Source of the DNA: Anisus vortex
Taxonomy: Eukaryota > Mollusca > Gastropoda > Planorbidae
Assembly: GCA_949126835.1 (NCBI GenBank)
Contig: OX421505.1
Coordinates: forward strand, 8,927,283-8,991,282
DNA: 64,000 bases
Reading direction: 5' to 3'
Under the pieces are notes generated by a model. That model had not been told where the DNA came from. It was given only the letters and a program-made list of their open reading frames with translations, and ran no database searches. Both the position numbers and the translations under genes were made by a program. Shown here in pieces: positions 34,270-46,591 of the stretch (positions are counted from its first letter, which is position 1; each line of letters opens with the position of its first letter).

Positions 34270-34680
34270 CTAGGACGTACAAGTAGTAGACTGTTTACCT
34301 TGAGATTTTTGACCGACCTGTTCACAGCTTTTAGATTTGCAACTGACCTAATAAAATATTTAGATTTGTAAATGACCTATTTAGAGATTTTAGATTTTCA
34401 ACTGACCAATTTATATATATGTTAGTATTTCACATGATCTAATTAGCCTAACGATTTATGATTTTCAATTGACATATTTTTAGATTTGAGATTTTCAACT
34501 GATCTTTTTTTCAGATTTTGTATTTTGCCTATTCTACATAATTTAGATGTTCAAGTTTTAGATTTTCAATGACCGAATTACAGATTGAATTTTCAACTCA
34601 CCTATATTTAAAAATTTCCCAACAATTTTGTTTTTTACAGATTTCATTTTATCCTGACATCTTTAGAGAAATGACTTAAA
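34270..34680. repeat. Degenerate 'gattttcaactgac' tandem repeat
   Basis: Spaced, diverged copies of 'tagattttcaactgaccta'-like units. A related 'ttcttgactgac' cluster lies at 41390-41560. Confidence 0.55.
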
Positions 34681-34829
34681 ATTATTCATGTATAGCATTG
34701 AACATATTTCAATAGACCGACTTCCCATTTGTTAAAAATGAATCTACAAAGATCTCACTTGAAGTATTGCTATATATGTTTGATTTGTCCATGGTTGATT
34801 CTTTAAGAAACATTTTATATCGGCCATTG

Positions 34830-35070
34830 TGAAGCAAAGTACCCTTCGGACCAAATTGATCCACAGGTCCGGTGAGGCAGCGGTCACCAGTTTCTGTGGG
34901 CTACGGAAATACTAGGGGATGTGTGGCCAGCACATTGCCCATCCGCCTTTACTTTACCCCAACTGGTGTCAGGTAATTATCAGAGCTGGGTAGACTCAAG
35001 GATACCACCCCAGTCCCGGAAAAAATCCTAGTCTCCACCAGGATTCGAACCCAGAACCTTCGGAACCTGC
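34830..35070 (-). mobile_element. tRNA-derived SINE
   Basis: Inverted copy from 'gtacccttcggaccaaattg' to the antisense B box 'ggattcgaacccagaacctt'. Confidence 0.85.
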
Positions 35071-35269
35071 CCTCATAAACCTAGATCTATATATTAAACA
35101 ACTTAAAATTAAATGAAAACCCTTGTCAGGCCATCGGGCCCATTTGTATATTATCAAACTATTTTGTTCGTTATCGGCTTGAAATGTTATTCTTCATTTT
35201 ATAAAACGTAACGCGCTTAAACTTTATAGGTTGTCATTTATTTTAGTTTTGGTGTTGTTGTTGTTGTTG

Positions 35270-35462
35270 AAGGCGCATTCAATTACGCTGTCTTAAATGA
35301 CTTCCACGCTCCTACGTTTGCCTAAATGTTTATGCTGTATACAACTTTCGATTTAAACTTTTCATCGTGAGAATCATAGCGATTAAATAAAACGGAAGTG
35401 CACAGTACAAAAAGGAATCAGGAGTTCCGAAAAGCAAGCGGTCGATCTTATTATAGTCTTTG
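35270..35462. mobile_element. Partial AAAGACTATAATAAG MITE
   Basis: Matches the right two thirds of 19534-19822 including 'cctacgtttgcctaaatg' and the terminus 'cttattatagtcttt'. The left end is missing. Confidence 0.75.
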
Positions 35463-35494
35463 TTTTTTTTTCAACATTTTTCGTTAATCTAGAC

Positions 35495-38494
35495 CAGGGG
35501 TCGGCAACTAAGGCACGCGTGCCAAACTTGGCACGCAGAGCGATTTTCAATGACACGCGAGATACCTCCAAGAATGTTTTTTTTTTATTGATTACCCGGT
35601 TCTGAATAAGGAAAACTGACTGTTGAAGCCGATGTTTCCGAATGACATAGCGATACATTTCAGTGAGTTGAACGCATTGACAAACAGCACTTGACCTGTT
35701 AGATCACTGAAATGGATTTCCTTACATCTTGAGTGAAATCAATTTTAAAACATTTAACTATATAAACTTCCCTTTATTAATGAATATATTAAGATATATA
35801 GTTGGGCTTTTTAGTATATAGTTTGAAGCACTCAAAGCAGAGTTTTCTAAACAAAGACAAGACTTTCAAATTCATGGAATCATTTTTTCATACCTCATCA
35901 AGCCTAACTTGCTTGATCTTACTACAACCTTCTTAGATGTAGATGAATTTTAAGTGGAGGGATATTGAAGATTTTAAAAGGCTGCCAGTTGAGTTTTAAA
36001 CCTCCAAAAACAATGGACATCGAAATGTGCCAATTTGCGGTAAAATTTGAAAGGAAGATGCTTAGGAAAGTCATCTGCTATTGTCAACAGTCTTTTACTT
36101 TCAGCTTTTGTTTCAACTTACACTTGTGAACAGTATTTATTGCACACTACTCAGAAATGATTAAATATGTATCTGCCATTATAAATTAACGAAGAGCATT
36201 TAAGACAAAGCGCTCATTAATTGATACAGACTAATTCAATTTAAAGAGTTTGTATGCCCCTCTTCTATAATTAAACTAGAATTTCAGTTATTATAAAACA
36301 AAATGTGTTTGTATAAATTTAATAAATATTGTGACTTTTTAATAGCATTATATTATACAGTGGTTGTCATTATTAGACTAATGTTAAAGAGATAAACTAT
36401 TTATGGTTCAATGAACAAACAATTGATGCATGAAATATTTATTTACAACTGTTTAACGTAAATTAATTTTATCTCTCTAATTAAATCTTATAATCAATAC
36501 CATAATTGTAGAATTAGGCTATATATAGAAATAATAATTAATCAGTAATAGTCAGAAATATTTGTTATATTACAAAACATAACTTGTTTGGCATCACTGA
36601 ATTAAATTTAAAAACTGTATTTTAATTAAAGGGAGATAATGAGACCGTTTTATTTGCGCTAATATTTCTAATATTATGTTTCTAATTTTACTTGTATAAA
36701 AGACTAAAGGGTCTACAACTTATAACTTTATAATGACCAAACTGTAAAAAGTATTTGAACATTATATAAATAATATGTTACTGAAGAATTAAATGCACAT
36801 TTATCAAACATTAAATTAACTACCCAATTTGTATGATTACTAAGTATCAATTCCTCTAATTGATAATCCGATAAATTGAAATTTAAATTTGTGTAAACAA
36901 TAAATTCTCAGTATCTGAGAGCAAGTCTTGACTGAGAGCAAAATATACTAAATACACGCAGTTGATAGACCTTCATCTTGACATTCAAACGATAATGTTT
37001 ACAAAATAATTACCATAAATGTGAAAGTTTAGTAATGAAATCTTGTATGTGGTATAAATGCAAATTGACAAGTCTTAATTAGGTGCGACCTTTTAAACTG
37101 GGGTGATCGTGAACTTCCGGTGAAATTTACCGCCATTTTCGTTAACAAAAACCATGCTTTTGGTGCTGTTTGAGAATTGATTTCGACATCGACAGCAAGT
37201 TCTGGTCTTTTAGAAATATACAACGGCTACGAGATTAGTTATGAGGAATCCGTTTTTAACATCAAAAGTGAGTAGGAGATAATTAATACTCATAGTGTTA
37301 GTCGCGTTGGTTGAATTTAGCTTTTGTATATAAAATAAGTTAGTCAAGAGTTGCGTCCTTGGTAATTAAAAAAACACAATGCGGAAATTCATAAAAAACA
37401 ACAACACGAAAATTCTTTTGCATCAAGCAATTAGTTTGGGATTATAAATAGGTGATTCTTCCAATCTGACATTCACAATCCATCGTTTTCTTTTGGCGCC
37501 ATCTTTTTGGAAATGAAATAAAATTTAATTCTCTACATATTTTCGTAGCCACCAACCAGTAACATAGCACACATGGCAGACATGTTTTTTTTATAATGTG
37601 ATCGAATTCGACCGGAAATGTTGTTTCTTGTGAACTTTTATGCATGCATTGACAAGTCTTAACGTGTATGCATGCATAAAAGTTCACAAGAAAAAACATT
37701 TCCGGTCGAATTCGATCATCTTATTCGAAACATGTATGTGTGCTAGGTTACTGGATGTACGAACATTTGTTGGGGATTAAAAAATTTTTCATTTCCAAAA
37801 CATGTTTACAAAAGTAAACAATGCATTGTGAAAGTCAGAAGGGAATAATCACCTTTTTATAATATCAAACTTATTGTTAAATGCAAAAGAATTGTTGTTA
37901 TTCGTTTTTATGAATCTACGAATTTTTGTTTTAATAACCAAGAAAACGCAACTCTTGACTAATTTATTTTATAAACAAGCTACATGCGACTATGATTTGA
38001 GTATTAATTATCGCCTACTCACTAAGACTTTTGATGTTAAAAACAAATATTGTATCCTTTGTATAATTCTAAAAGACTAGAACTAGCCGTCGAGGTTGAA
38101 ATCAACTGTCAATAACCAGCAAAAGCATGCTTTTTTTGTTTACGGAAATGCCTAAAATAATTGAACATTTAAAAATAGAACCAGAAGTTCACGATCACAC
38201 CAGTTCAAAAGGTCACACCTAATTAAGACTTGTCAATACACGTTAAGACGTGTCAATAAAAAGGATGATAATCACTAACACTTTAATCTTTTAAATATTA
38301 AAAAGCTTTAACAATTTTCTCTACAGATTTTCTTTGCTTTTGGCCTTGGTCTTGCTACAGAGTTAAATTAATTGTCTTATAAAAAATATTGAAACAAGTA
38401 TAAAAGTGCAGGTTGACTTATTGGCTGTTGGCACGCTGAATGATTTAGAAATTCTAGTTTGGCAACACCATTTGTAAAAGGTTGCCGACCCCTG
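35495..38494. mobile_element. hAT-like element, 3.0 kb
   Basis: Ends CAGGGGTCGGCAACTAAGG and inverted CAGGGGTCGGCAACC, flanked by ATCTAGAC/GTCTAGAC (7 of 8). It is related throughout to 43850-45689 apart from a 1.2-kb foldback insert. No transposase ORF. Confidence 0.85.
37064..38257. mobile_element. Foldback element with about 570-bp inverted arms
   Basis: Two head-to-head copies of the 13294-type element. ATTGACAAGTCTTAA occurs at the left end, near the centre (37649) and inverted at the right end. Arms pair, for example, around 'ccggaaatg...ttatgcatgcat' (37610-37650) and its complement (37668-37710). The shorter hAT copy at 45420-45460 shows the corresponding empty site. Confidence 0.75.
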
Positions 38495-38559
38495 GTCTAG
38501 ACATCCCGCTAAGTGTCACTCTATGACTTAGAGGATGTTTCGTTTCAACAAACGGCTGA

Positions 38560-38960
38560 CAAAATAAAAACCCAAATATGCCTAAAACACCTAAAAGAAT
38601 AATTTATATCTGGAAAAAAAGCAATAATGGATGATTTTGCGCCAACAAAGCAAACATCAAATAAAATTAACAAATGTTAGTTTGATAATGAAGTAAAGAA
38701 ACTGTGTAAACAAAAAGAAAATTTATTTAAAAGGTGTATGGCAACTAATTGAAATAGACTACACAAGAATTACCAAAAAATTTAACTCAGAAGCTAAGCA
38801 GACATCTGCAGAATGAATGTGTAAACAATGTAATTTCTAAAGATAATAATAACAACTTATGGTCCTACATTAAATAAAGAAAAATTGACACAACGGGCTA
38901 AGCTCCACTAAAAGGCCATAACAATGAAACCTATAAAATATGCCTACAGATATAATATAT
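38560..38960 (+). mobile_element. LINE ORF2 N-terminal linker remnant
   Basis: Frame-broken translation with NNNLWSYIK, RKIDTTG and APLKGHN, the usual segment between endonuclease and RT domains. Confidence 0.55.
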
Positions 38961-39029
38961 TGCTTTAAGTACCGGTCTGCCGAAAGACGGACTTTATGTA
39001 ATCAAGTCAAATTTCCATTTATTTGGATC

Positions 39030-39074
39030 AATCAAATAATTTTATCTTATATATATATATATAGTTAAATATAG

Positions 39075-39107
<33 letters not shown>

Positions 39108-39560
39108 CAGATAGATAGACAGGTAGAGAGATACATAGATACATATCTAAATAGGCAGATATCACTATAGAAAAAGAGATATGTAAAAAGGTCAGAGATA
39201 TTGACCCAACTGAGAGGAGCCGCCCAAGATCGTGACCGATAGAGAGGTGTAATTAGGGCCCTTTTACTCCAGTGGAGACCCCAGTGATCAAGTCAGCTAG
39301 AATGATAATATATTATACATATGTCGACATATACATGTAAAAAATAGACCGATACAGTGTGAGATATAAATAGCAATAGAAAGATTCATTAATAAATAGA
39401 TGAATATGTATACTGATGGGTGTGTTGATTGGTAGATACATGTATTGACAGATAGATACATTGACTGACAGTTAGAAAGATATGTAGATTGATAGACATA
39501 TAGAGAGAGTTATAAACCTATAGATAAGGGCCTACATAAATAGGTACACAGATTTATAGA
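39030..39560. repeat. (AT)n and diverged GATA-type low complexity
   Basis: (AT)n at 39050-39105, followed by irregular 'gatagat' and 'acatagat' stretches. No gene. Confidence 0.7.
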
Positions 39561-40113
39561 TTGTTAGAGTGATAAATATAATAAAAGAAAGACTAAAAAA
39601 GCTTTATTACTAGATCAACATAATTGAAAGATACCCAGATATTAGATGTGATCTTAGAATATACCATGTAAATTATCTATTTTTAATAGCTACAGTTACT
39701 TTCCATAGTTTAAACCAAAGGTTCGCCTGTGTACAAAAAATATAAGAATAAAATCAACACTTTTAACAAGCTTCGAAATATACCAAAGAGAAAAGACTCA
39801 TGACAATTTCCCTAAAGTTATTTTTAATTCAATCAGTCTTCCTGGTCTATTTATAGAATGGGAAACCACCGATTCAAGGTGATTGGAAAAAAAAAAAGGC
39901 TGAACCGACTCCATCTTTGCTTCAGTTCTCAAGTACCGCCAGGGAATGAGTCAAACGACTATTTGAAAAGAGGAGTTATCTAAGTGTTGAAGGGCCGGTA
40001 TGTAGGGCGATGTAGTCTCCGTCGGTCGCATGGCAACCGTTCAATTGTTTTGTTTATCCACACTTTTGTGGACTATAACGCACCGAGCAAGGAGAGTCGA
40101 GCTTTACATCACG

Positions 40114-40236
40114 ATGATCCTTTTCATTTTATTATTTCCCTCGGAATTGCACGTCAAAGGATGTTCCGGGTTTTCAAATTCGCCCAAAACAAATTTGGGA
40201 TCTTGTACGGTAACGGATTCCATTACAAGTGCCCAT
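40114..40236 (+). pseudogene. Orphan signal-peptide exon of the gene 1/2 family (relic)
   Basis: An open frame gives MILFILLFPSELHVKG, then C-x13-C and a SITSAH end. This matches exon 1 of gene 1 (hydrophobic leader, C-x12-C, IITSAH) and gene 2 (C-x12-C, LQSH). In the genes, the histidine is followed two bases later by a GT donor. Here the bases are a T run and the frame reaches a stop at 40246. An alternative donor 'acg|gtaacg' exists at 40210. No matching exon 2 was found before the hAT MITE at 40290. It might be a relic or the leader of an unseen gene; the frame is also open further upstream (to 40030). Confidence 0.45.
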
Positions 40237-40289
40237 TTTTTAAATTAAACAACTACATTACGTTTTTATGTTTTTCTAATCATATAGAG

Positions 40290-40515
40290 CAGGGGGTCGG
40301 CAACCTACGTACGGTACGCCTGCTAGACGTGGCACGCGAAGCGATTCTCGATGGCACGCAAAAGCCCCCCCCCCCCCCCCAAAAAAAAAAGGCAATTCAG
40401 GCCTCTTCTACAATAAATTGAGTGGTAGTGAAGGATGACTTTTAAGATGTTGGTACGCGGAATGAATTAGAAATCCTACTTTGGGGCTCTATTATCAACA
40501 GGTTGCCGATCTTTG
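40290..40515. mobile_element. hAT MITE, 226 bp
   Basis: Ends CAGGGGGTCGGCAACCT and inverted CAAAGATCGGCAACC, flanked by ATATAGAG/ATCTAGAG (7 of 8). Contains a C/A homopolymer run. Confidence 0.8.
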
Positions 40516-40574
40516 ATCTAGAGTATCGTAATCATTTGGCTCATTTTTTTATCCTTTTAACAGAAATCTGATTT

Positions 40575-40800
40575 AATTGCTTCTCTTGAACAGGTACTGG
40601 TTCGAATCCTGGCAAAGGCTAGTATTTATTCCCTGATTCTGGAATGGTATATCTCTTCTACCCAGTCTATCCAGCTCTGATGGGTACCTGACATTAGTTG
40701 GGGGCAAAGTAAAGGCGGCTGGGCATTGTTCTGGCCACACGATCTCATAGCTATACCGTTGCCAGGAAACTGGTGAACAGTTTGGTCAGGCGAGATTACG
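40575..40800 (+). mobile_element. tRNA-derived SINE
   Basis: Head remnant with 'ggttcgaatcctgg', body 'ccagctctgatgggtacctg' and 'aaggcggctgggcattgttc'. Confidence 0.8.
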
Positions 40801-41029
40801 ACAATTGAGTTATAAGTCGATTTCATTTACAAATTAATGTTTGTTTTATTCACTTTGAACCTACTGAATGTTTTCTTCACTTTTTTTTCACATGTATTAT
40901 ATTGAAAAGTAATGTCTTTAAAATAATTGTTTTATTATAAAGTACTCTTCTTATTTCATTAAATTTACTCTTAATAAAGTTAGAATAGGACTTATTTACA
41001 TTCTTTTAATTTCAACAACAAGTGTTTTG

Positions 41030-41170
41030 TTATCTTATCTTATATATTACAGACGCTCCTTCTATAAAGAAGATTACTGCGTCCTACACACATCCGTGGT
41101 TTGAGTCAAGTCCTGCATTTCTTTTAGTGTTTTAAATTATGATACGTTTCTTGTTTTCCTGGTTTGTTCG
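41030..41170 (-). mobile_element. LINE (family A) 3' end
   Basis: Inverted tail: 'ttacagacgctccttctata' and 'attactgcgtcctacacaca', ending in 'ttgttttcctggtttgttc'. Confidence 0.75.
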
Positions 41171-41997
41171 TGAAATTTATAAGTCGTAGGTATATGCATT
41201 GTATGAAATAGCTAGATCCAATTTCTTAAATCTCATTAAAGCGAGTATTTAATTATTTAAAAAAATAATTTATTTTGACACACTCATTCTTTTTCACGGA
41301 AACTAACCAAGGGAAATAACACATGATAATAAATAAATACTATAAAAAATTATTTTCGCATCAAAAGGGAGTTAGAAGTCAAGGATTTTTATCAAAATAT
41401 ATTTAGATTCTTGACTGACTTATTTATGTTTATATTCTTGACTGACTCATTTACATTTAGATATCTTTACAATTATATTTACAGTTAGATTATTGTCTTC
41501 GTTGAATTGTATCGATCTATTTAGACCCCCACAGACATATTTACAGAGTAGATTATAAAAATTAAAGTTTTTCATGTATTTGTAGAAAAAAAAAAATTCC
41601 CCATGGGCCGAGTCACGTCTGGTTTCTGGAAAATGAGCTCAGAATTACCGAGTCGCCAAAAATTAAAACCAAGAAGGAGGGGTAGAGGGGTTCAAAACCT
41701 TGTTACGATTATCGTAATATTGTAACAGCACACTTGTGAGCGCGGCCATCACTATATATAAATACAAAGCTCACTCAAAGTGAAAGAGAATAGCGTACTG
41801 AAACGATGCATACAAATATTTCACCTTGATACAACTAAGACTCAAACCCATTCTTATTGGTCTAGTGTTCAAATGGGCATTCAGAAGTACTTGGATTTAA
41901 GCCCAGGTTTGGGTTGTTCTTTTTTTTTCCCCAATAATTGCCTAATGTCGCACTGGACACTGTCCGGGGCTTATTTTAGCACCTCTTTTTTTTAAAC
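41171..41997. other. AT-rich spacer
   Basis: Diverged 'ttcttgactgac' repeats at 41390-41560. No gene recognised. Confidence 0.5.
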
Positions 41998-42213
41998 CAG
42001 GGGTCGGCAACCTTTTTACAATGGTGTGCCAAAGGCCCAAAGTAGAATTTCTAATTCATTCAGCGTGCCAACAGCATACAATTCATCATGCTCCAGCACT
42101 AGATTTCTTGTAGAAAAAAACATGAATTGCTTTTTTTTAGGGTTCTTCCGCGTGCCATTGAAATTGTTCTGCGTGCCAAGTTTGGCACGCGTGCCGTAGG
42201 TTGCCGACCCCTG
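41998..42213. mobile_element. hAT MITE, 216 bp
   Basis: Ends CAGGGGTCGGCAACCT and inverted CAGGGGTCGGCAACCT, perfect over 16 bp. Flanks share only 'taaac'. Confidence 0.85.
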
Positions 42214-42593
42214 CCGTAAACCTTGATTCGAGATGTCTAAACTGCAGGGAACATTGAACTGGTGATCAAGGACGTCCTATTCATATTTCTTAGCCTAGAG
42301 ATTATATTCGTGTGCTTAATTGTATGTAAAATGAGCTTACATTGTGTTTGTTGGCAGCGTTATAGAAATATTACTATTTGACCATACCGGCCCAGCAGGA
42401 GTTAAGAGTGGAACCTTGTTGGTGATGTGTCTATGTTGCGAGATACTGCAGAGCTTTTACTCCGATCCCTATAAGATAGTATTATCAGCTCTGGTTCTCA
42501 CTTAAATCAAAGTGGGTTCAAGTCTGTTAACAAAGAAACCAAAATCTAAAGTTTTTTTTTTCAAAGTTTGAGATCTACTACTGGAAATGACTC

Positions 42594-42751
42594 ATGACGA
42601 TTTCTCAAAATCTATTTATAGCTCTATTACCGTTCCTGGTTTCTATTTTTAATCTATCGAAGGGCCGTAACTCATTGTTCGAAGCCAACGCACTACTAGA
42701 TTTCAAAGTGGGGTTTAGTTCCAACCACTCTGGCTCTGTGTATGTTCCTGT
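42594..42751 (+). other. Possible secretory leader exon (weak)
   Basis: The frame begins MTISQNLFIALLPFLVSIF, signal-peptide-like, and meets a GTAAGA donor after codon 52 ('gttcct|gtaaga'). It has no cysteine and no partner exon. A 60-bp stretch at 39795 looks distantly similar but is interrupted. The remainder of the frame to 43187 is low complexity. Probably chance or relic. Confidence 0.2.
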
Positions 42752-43756
42752 AAGATATAAAAAAAACAACAACAAATATTCAAAAGAAGAAATAAAACAA
42801 ACACCAAAAACTTTATTTCTCCTGGGCACACAAAGAAGTGGTTTTTATTTTGTTTTGTTATTAAATTCTCCCTCCCACAATCAGCATACATTCAAGCTTG
42901 AAGCCAATGTGATTGACAGAATAAGATCCACAAGCAGACTAAAATCAACCCATTTAGTGGTCCACAAGCAGCCTAAAGGGGAGGCCTTCCACCACACGCG
43001 GCCATCTGGGCCGGCCAACCCCACAAACAAACAAAAAAAAAAGCCTACAAACACTCCACAAGACGCCCACAAGCAACCGCAAAACAAAATAATCCATCAG
43101 CGCCCCCCCCCCCTTCTTCCCGCCCCCTCTCCGTCCCCGACAGAAAACCCCAGGGTGCACAAAGCCCTGATCCATTTAATTAAATAGGGCCGTAGAACGG
43201 GTGTCTTAAGTTGTTTTCTAAACAGTTCATTTCTTGGCATAGAAAAACATGGACATTCCGATCTAACGAATCATGCATCGAGTCTTTTCTTGGAAATCAT
43301 GTAATTTTTTTCTTACGCAAACACAATTATTAGTATTTATTTTTAAAATGTCAAATTGAAATGAGAAAAAGAAGCTACAACACGTTAAGTTAAAACTTCC
43401 TTTGAAATAAACCAATCATAAAACACTTCAGTTCTACTGCAAGGTGTGTATCTATTTATTTTCTAGTTGAGGATTTCGATTGTGTATTGAAAATCAAAAT
43501 GTACTGTTACTTTTCATTGGCTTCATTCAACGTATGGTTCATATCCGGTCTTTAGCACAGTAAACATTTCCTTTCAGTCTGTGCAACATGTTGGGACTAT
43601 GTATCCAATGTGTTAGGTGGATCTAGTGTGCATTGGATAGAAGGTAATGGGATTCAAAGTTCTTATTTTCTGGTGAGTGTGTGTCTTTTTTTATTACAGC
43701 TACGTGATAATTCAGGCTAGCATTACTGAATGATGTGTTTGTTTCGCAAAGACATT

Positions 43757-43761
43757 AACTT

Positions 43762-43795
<34 letters not shown>

Positions 43796-43845
43796 ATATA
43801 TATAAATATATATATATAGGTATAAATATTATATGTATATATTCT
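43757..43845. repeat. (CT)n and (AT)n microsatellites
   Basis: Simple repeats just left of the hAT element at 43850. Confidence 0.9.
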
Positions 43846-43849
43846 AGCA

Positions 43850-45689
43850 CAGGAGTCGGCAACCTAAGACACGCGTGCCAATCTTGGCACGCATAGCGAT
43901 TTTAAATGGCACGTGAGAAACCTCCATTGGGTGTTTTTTATTGATGAAAAAAACAACATTTTCCGGTTCTTAATGAGGAAAACTGACTGTTGAAGCGGAT
44001 ATTTCTGACTTTTCAGTGAGTTGAACGCATTTACAAGTACGGGGTGAATCAGTGCTTGAACTGTTAGATTACTGGAATGGATTTGCATATATCTTGAGCG
44101 AAAAACATTTAACTATATGTACTTCCCTTTATACAGTATACAGTCATATATTTATATAGATAGTTGGGCTTTTCCAGAAATTAATTGAAGCACTCAAAGT
44201 GGAGTTTTCTAACCAAAGACAAGACCTTCAAATTCATGAACTCATTTTTTTCATACCACATTTAACCTAACTGGCTTGATCTTACTACAACCTTCTTAGA
44301 TGTAAATGTTTTTTTTTAGTGGAGGATATTGGCGATTTTAAAACACCGCCAGTTGCATTTTTTTTAAAAATGGGCATCGAAATGTGCCAATTTGCGGGCA
44401 AATCTGGATGGAAGCTGCTTAGGAAAGTCCTCTGCTATTCAAACAGCAAGGCAGCCGCTCAACCTTTAGCATTTGTTTCAACTTCCACGTGTGAATCGTG
44501 TTTATTGAATATGAAAGCTGTGTTAAGCAGTCAAAGAGGCCTACACCTCTACTCAGAAATGACTGAATATATATCTGCCATTTTAAAATAGCGAAGAGCA
44601 TTCAAGACAAGGCGCTCATTAACTGATATAGATCTAGACTAATTACATTTAAAAGAGTTTTTATGCTCATCTTCTATAATTAATTTTAAAATTAAATATT
44701 GGTAATTCTAAAACAAATTTTGTTTTTATTAATTTAATAAATATAAGAGACTTTTTTAAAGCGTTATATTATGCAATTGCTGTAATTAATGGTTAAATGG
44801 ACAAATGCAGAACATGTTTTTTTACAACTGATTATCGTAAATTAATTATATTTTATAGGCTAACGCTAATAATTAAATTTTGTATTGAATACCATAATGT
44901 TGGATTCATATTAAGAAATAATATTTTTTAGAAATATTTGTAATATTACAAACATAACTTGTTTCGCATCACTATTGAATCAAATTTAGAAACTTTATTT
45001 TAATTAAAGGGTGATAATTTTACCCGTTTTATTTGCGCAAATTTTTCTAATATTATTTTTTTTTATTTAACTTTTATAAAATACTGAATGGTCTACAACT
45101 TATAACTTTATCATCACCAAACAGTAAAATGTAGTTGAGAGTTGAGAATTATATGAATATTATATGACTTAACAATTATATGCACATTTTTTAACATAAC
45201 ACTAACTACCCAGTTTGAATGATTACTACGTATCACTCCCGCTTAACTATAGTGAGAGCACTCTTGTGTCACAATAAAATTTATTATTCATGAAACCTCC
45301 AGTTAAACTGAGAATAATATTATCTTAAAGATTAGAAGTTGCTACATCCTTATCTTGACAAACAAATGGTAACGTTAACAAAATAATGACCAAACATGTG
45401 AAAGTTGGGTAATAAAGTTTTATATTTAGTATATTTAGCACATAAAAAGTACGATAATCACAAAAACTTTACAAAAAAATTAAATATAAAACATTTTAAC
45501 GATTTTCTCTATAGATTTTCTTTGCTTTTGGGCTTGGTCTTGCTACGGAGTTAAATGTAATTTTAATTGTCCTATTAAAAATAATATACCAAATATAATA
45601 GAGCAGGTTGACTTTTAGGCTGTTAGCACGCAGAATGATTTAGAAATCCTAGTTAGGCACACCATTAGCAAAAACGTTGCCAACCCTTG
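43850..45689. mobile_element. hAT-like element, 1.84 kb, uninterrupted copy
   Basis: Ends CAGGAGTCGGCAACCT and inverted CAAGGGTTGGCAACG. Flanks 'ttctagca' and 'taatctagca' suggest an imperfect target duplication. It serves as the unfilled reference for the copies at 11432 and 35495. Confidence 0.8.
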
Positions 45690-46482
45690 TAATCTAGCAG
45701 AATTATCAATTAAAGGGAAATTACTAGTGGAATTTTAATGAGACGAAATATATTTATAGTTACCTCCCTTTCTATTTAAAAAAAAGAAAACACGAACCAT
45801 AAACACTCTGGGAGAGCGAACGACAGACCGCGAGTTAGATGTATGTTATGTTTGGTATTTTAGGCGTAGCCAAGTGCGAGGGTGGGCATGTTGTTTTTTT
45901 TCCAAAACCAAGGTTTTATTTTAAATAAATAAAAAAGTATTAAGAAATAAAATTTCTAAAAAAATATAATAAGTGAACGGATAGCCACATTTTGTTGAGC
46001 ACATTCGAATAATTAGACTAAACACTTAGCATAATTAGACTTAATTTAAACTATTTTAAATGTATTTCTGACTTACTTGCTTACTTATGCCTGTCGCCCC
46101 ACCTGGGACATAGGCCGCCAACAAGAGTCCTCCGGGTATTCCGATCCTGGGCAAATTTGTCTATCCAACCCCCAGTTAAGACCTAGCTTTTTAACATCAG
46201 TTTTTATATCACGCCTACAGGTGTTTCTCGGCCGACCTCTCCCCCAAATTTGCACTATTGCCCACCCTTACACTACACACTATCTACCACCCTCTCTTTG
46301 CCCCACTCAACCTACCGCTATTATCCCCCTTTTGGTATCTGTGTAATAAGTTTCTGTCGGTAGTGTATGTACCATTGTGGTTGTGAAATTAATGCACGTG
46401 TTTTCATAAGTACAAGCCAGCAAACTTATTAATTGAACATTTGCCATTTCTCAACATTTAAATCTTTTTTACTCTATACCAG
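45690..46482. other. Spacer upstream of gene 3
   Basis: 46077-46346 has a GC-richer frame (89 codons) that looks like old repeat DNA. A good splice acceptor ends at 46482 ('actctataccag|gacaag'), possibly opening the exon that carries the gene 3 start. Confidence 0.4.
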
Positions 46483-46591
46483 GACAAGTCATGCTACTTG
46501 TGTGACTACATAGTTCCTCGCGCTGGTGGAGAGTTGGCGCTACATAGGCCCCCGTGTCTGGTTCCGAAGACAGAAACTCGAGGGGCGCTAA

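Noticed and set aside
42594..43187. 197-codon ORF as a secreted protein
   Set aside because: Only the first 20 residues look like a leader. The rest is lysine, asparagine and proline low complexity without cysteines, and no neighbouring exon fits.
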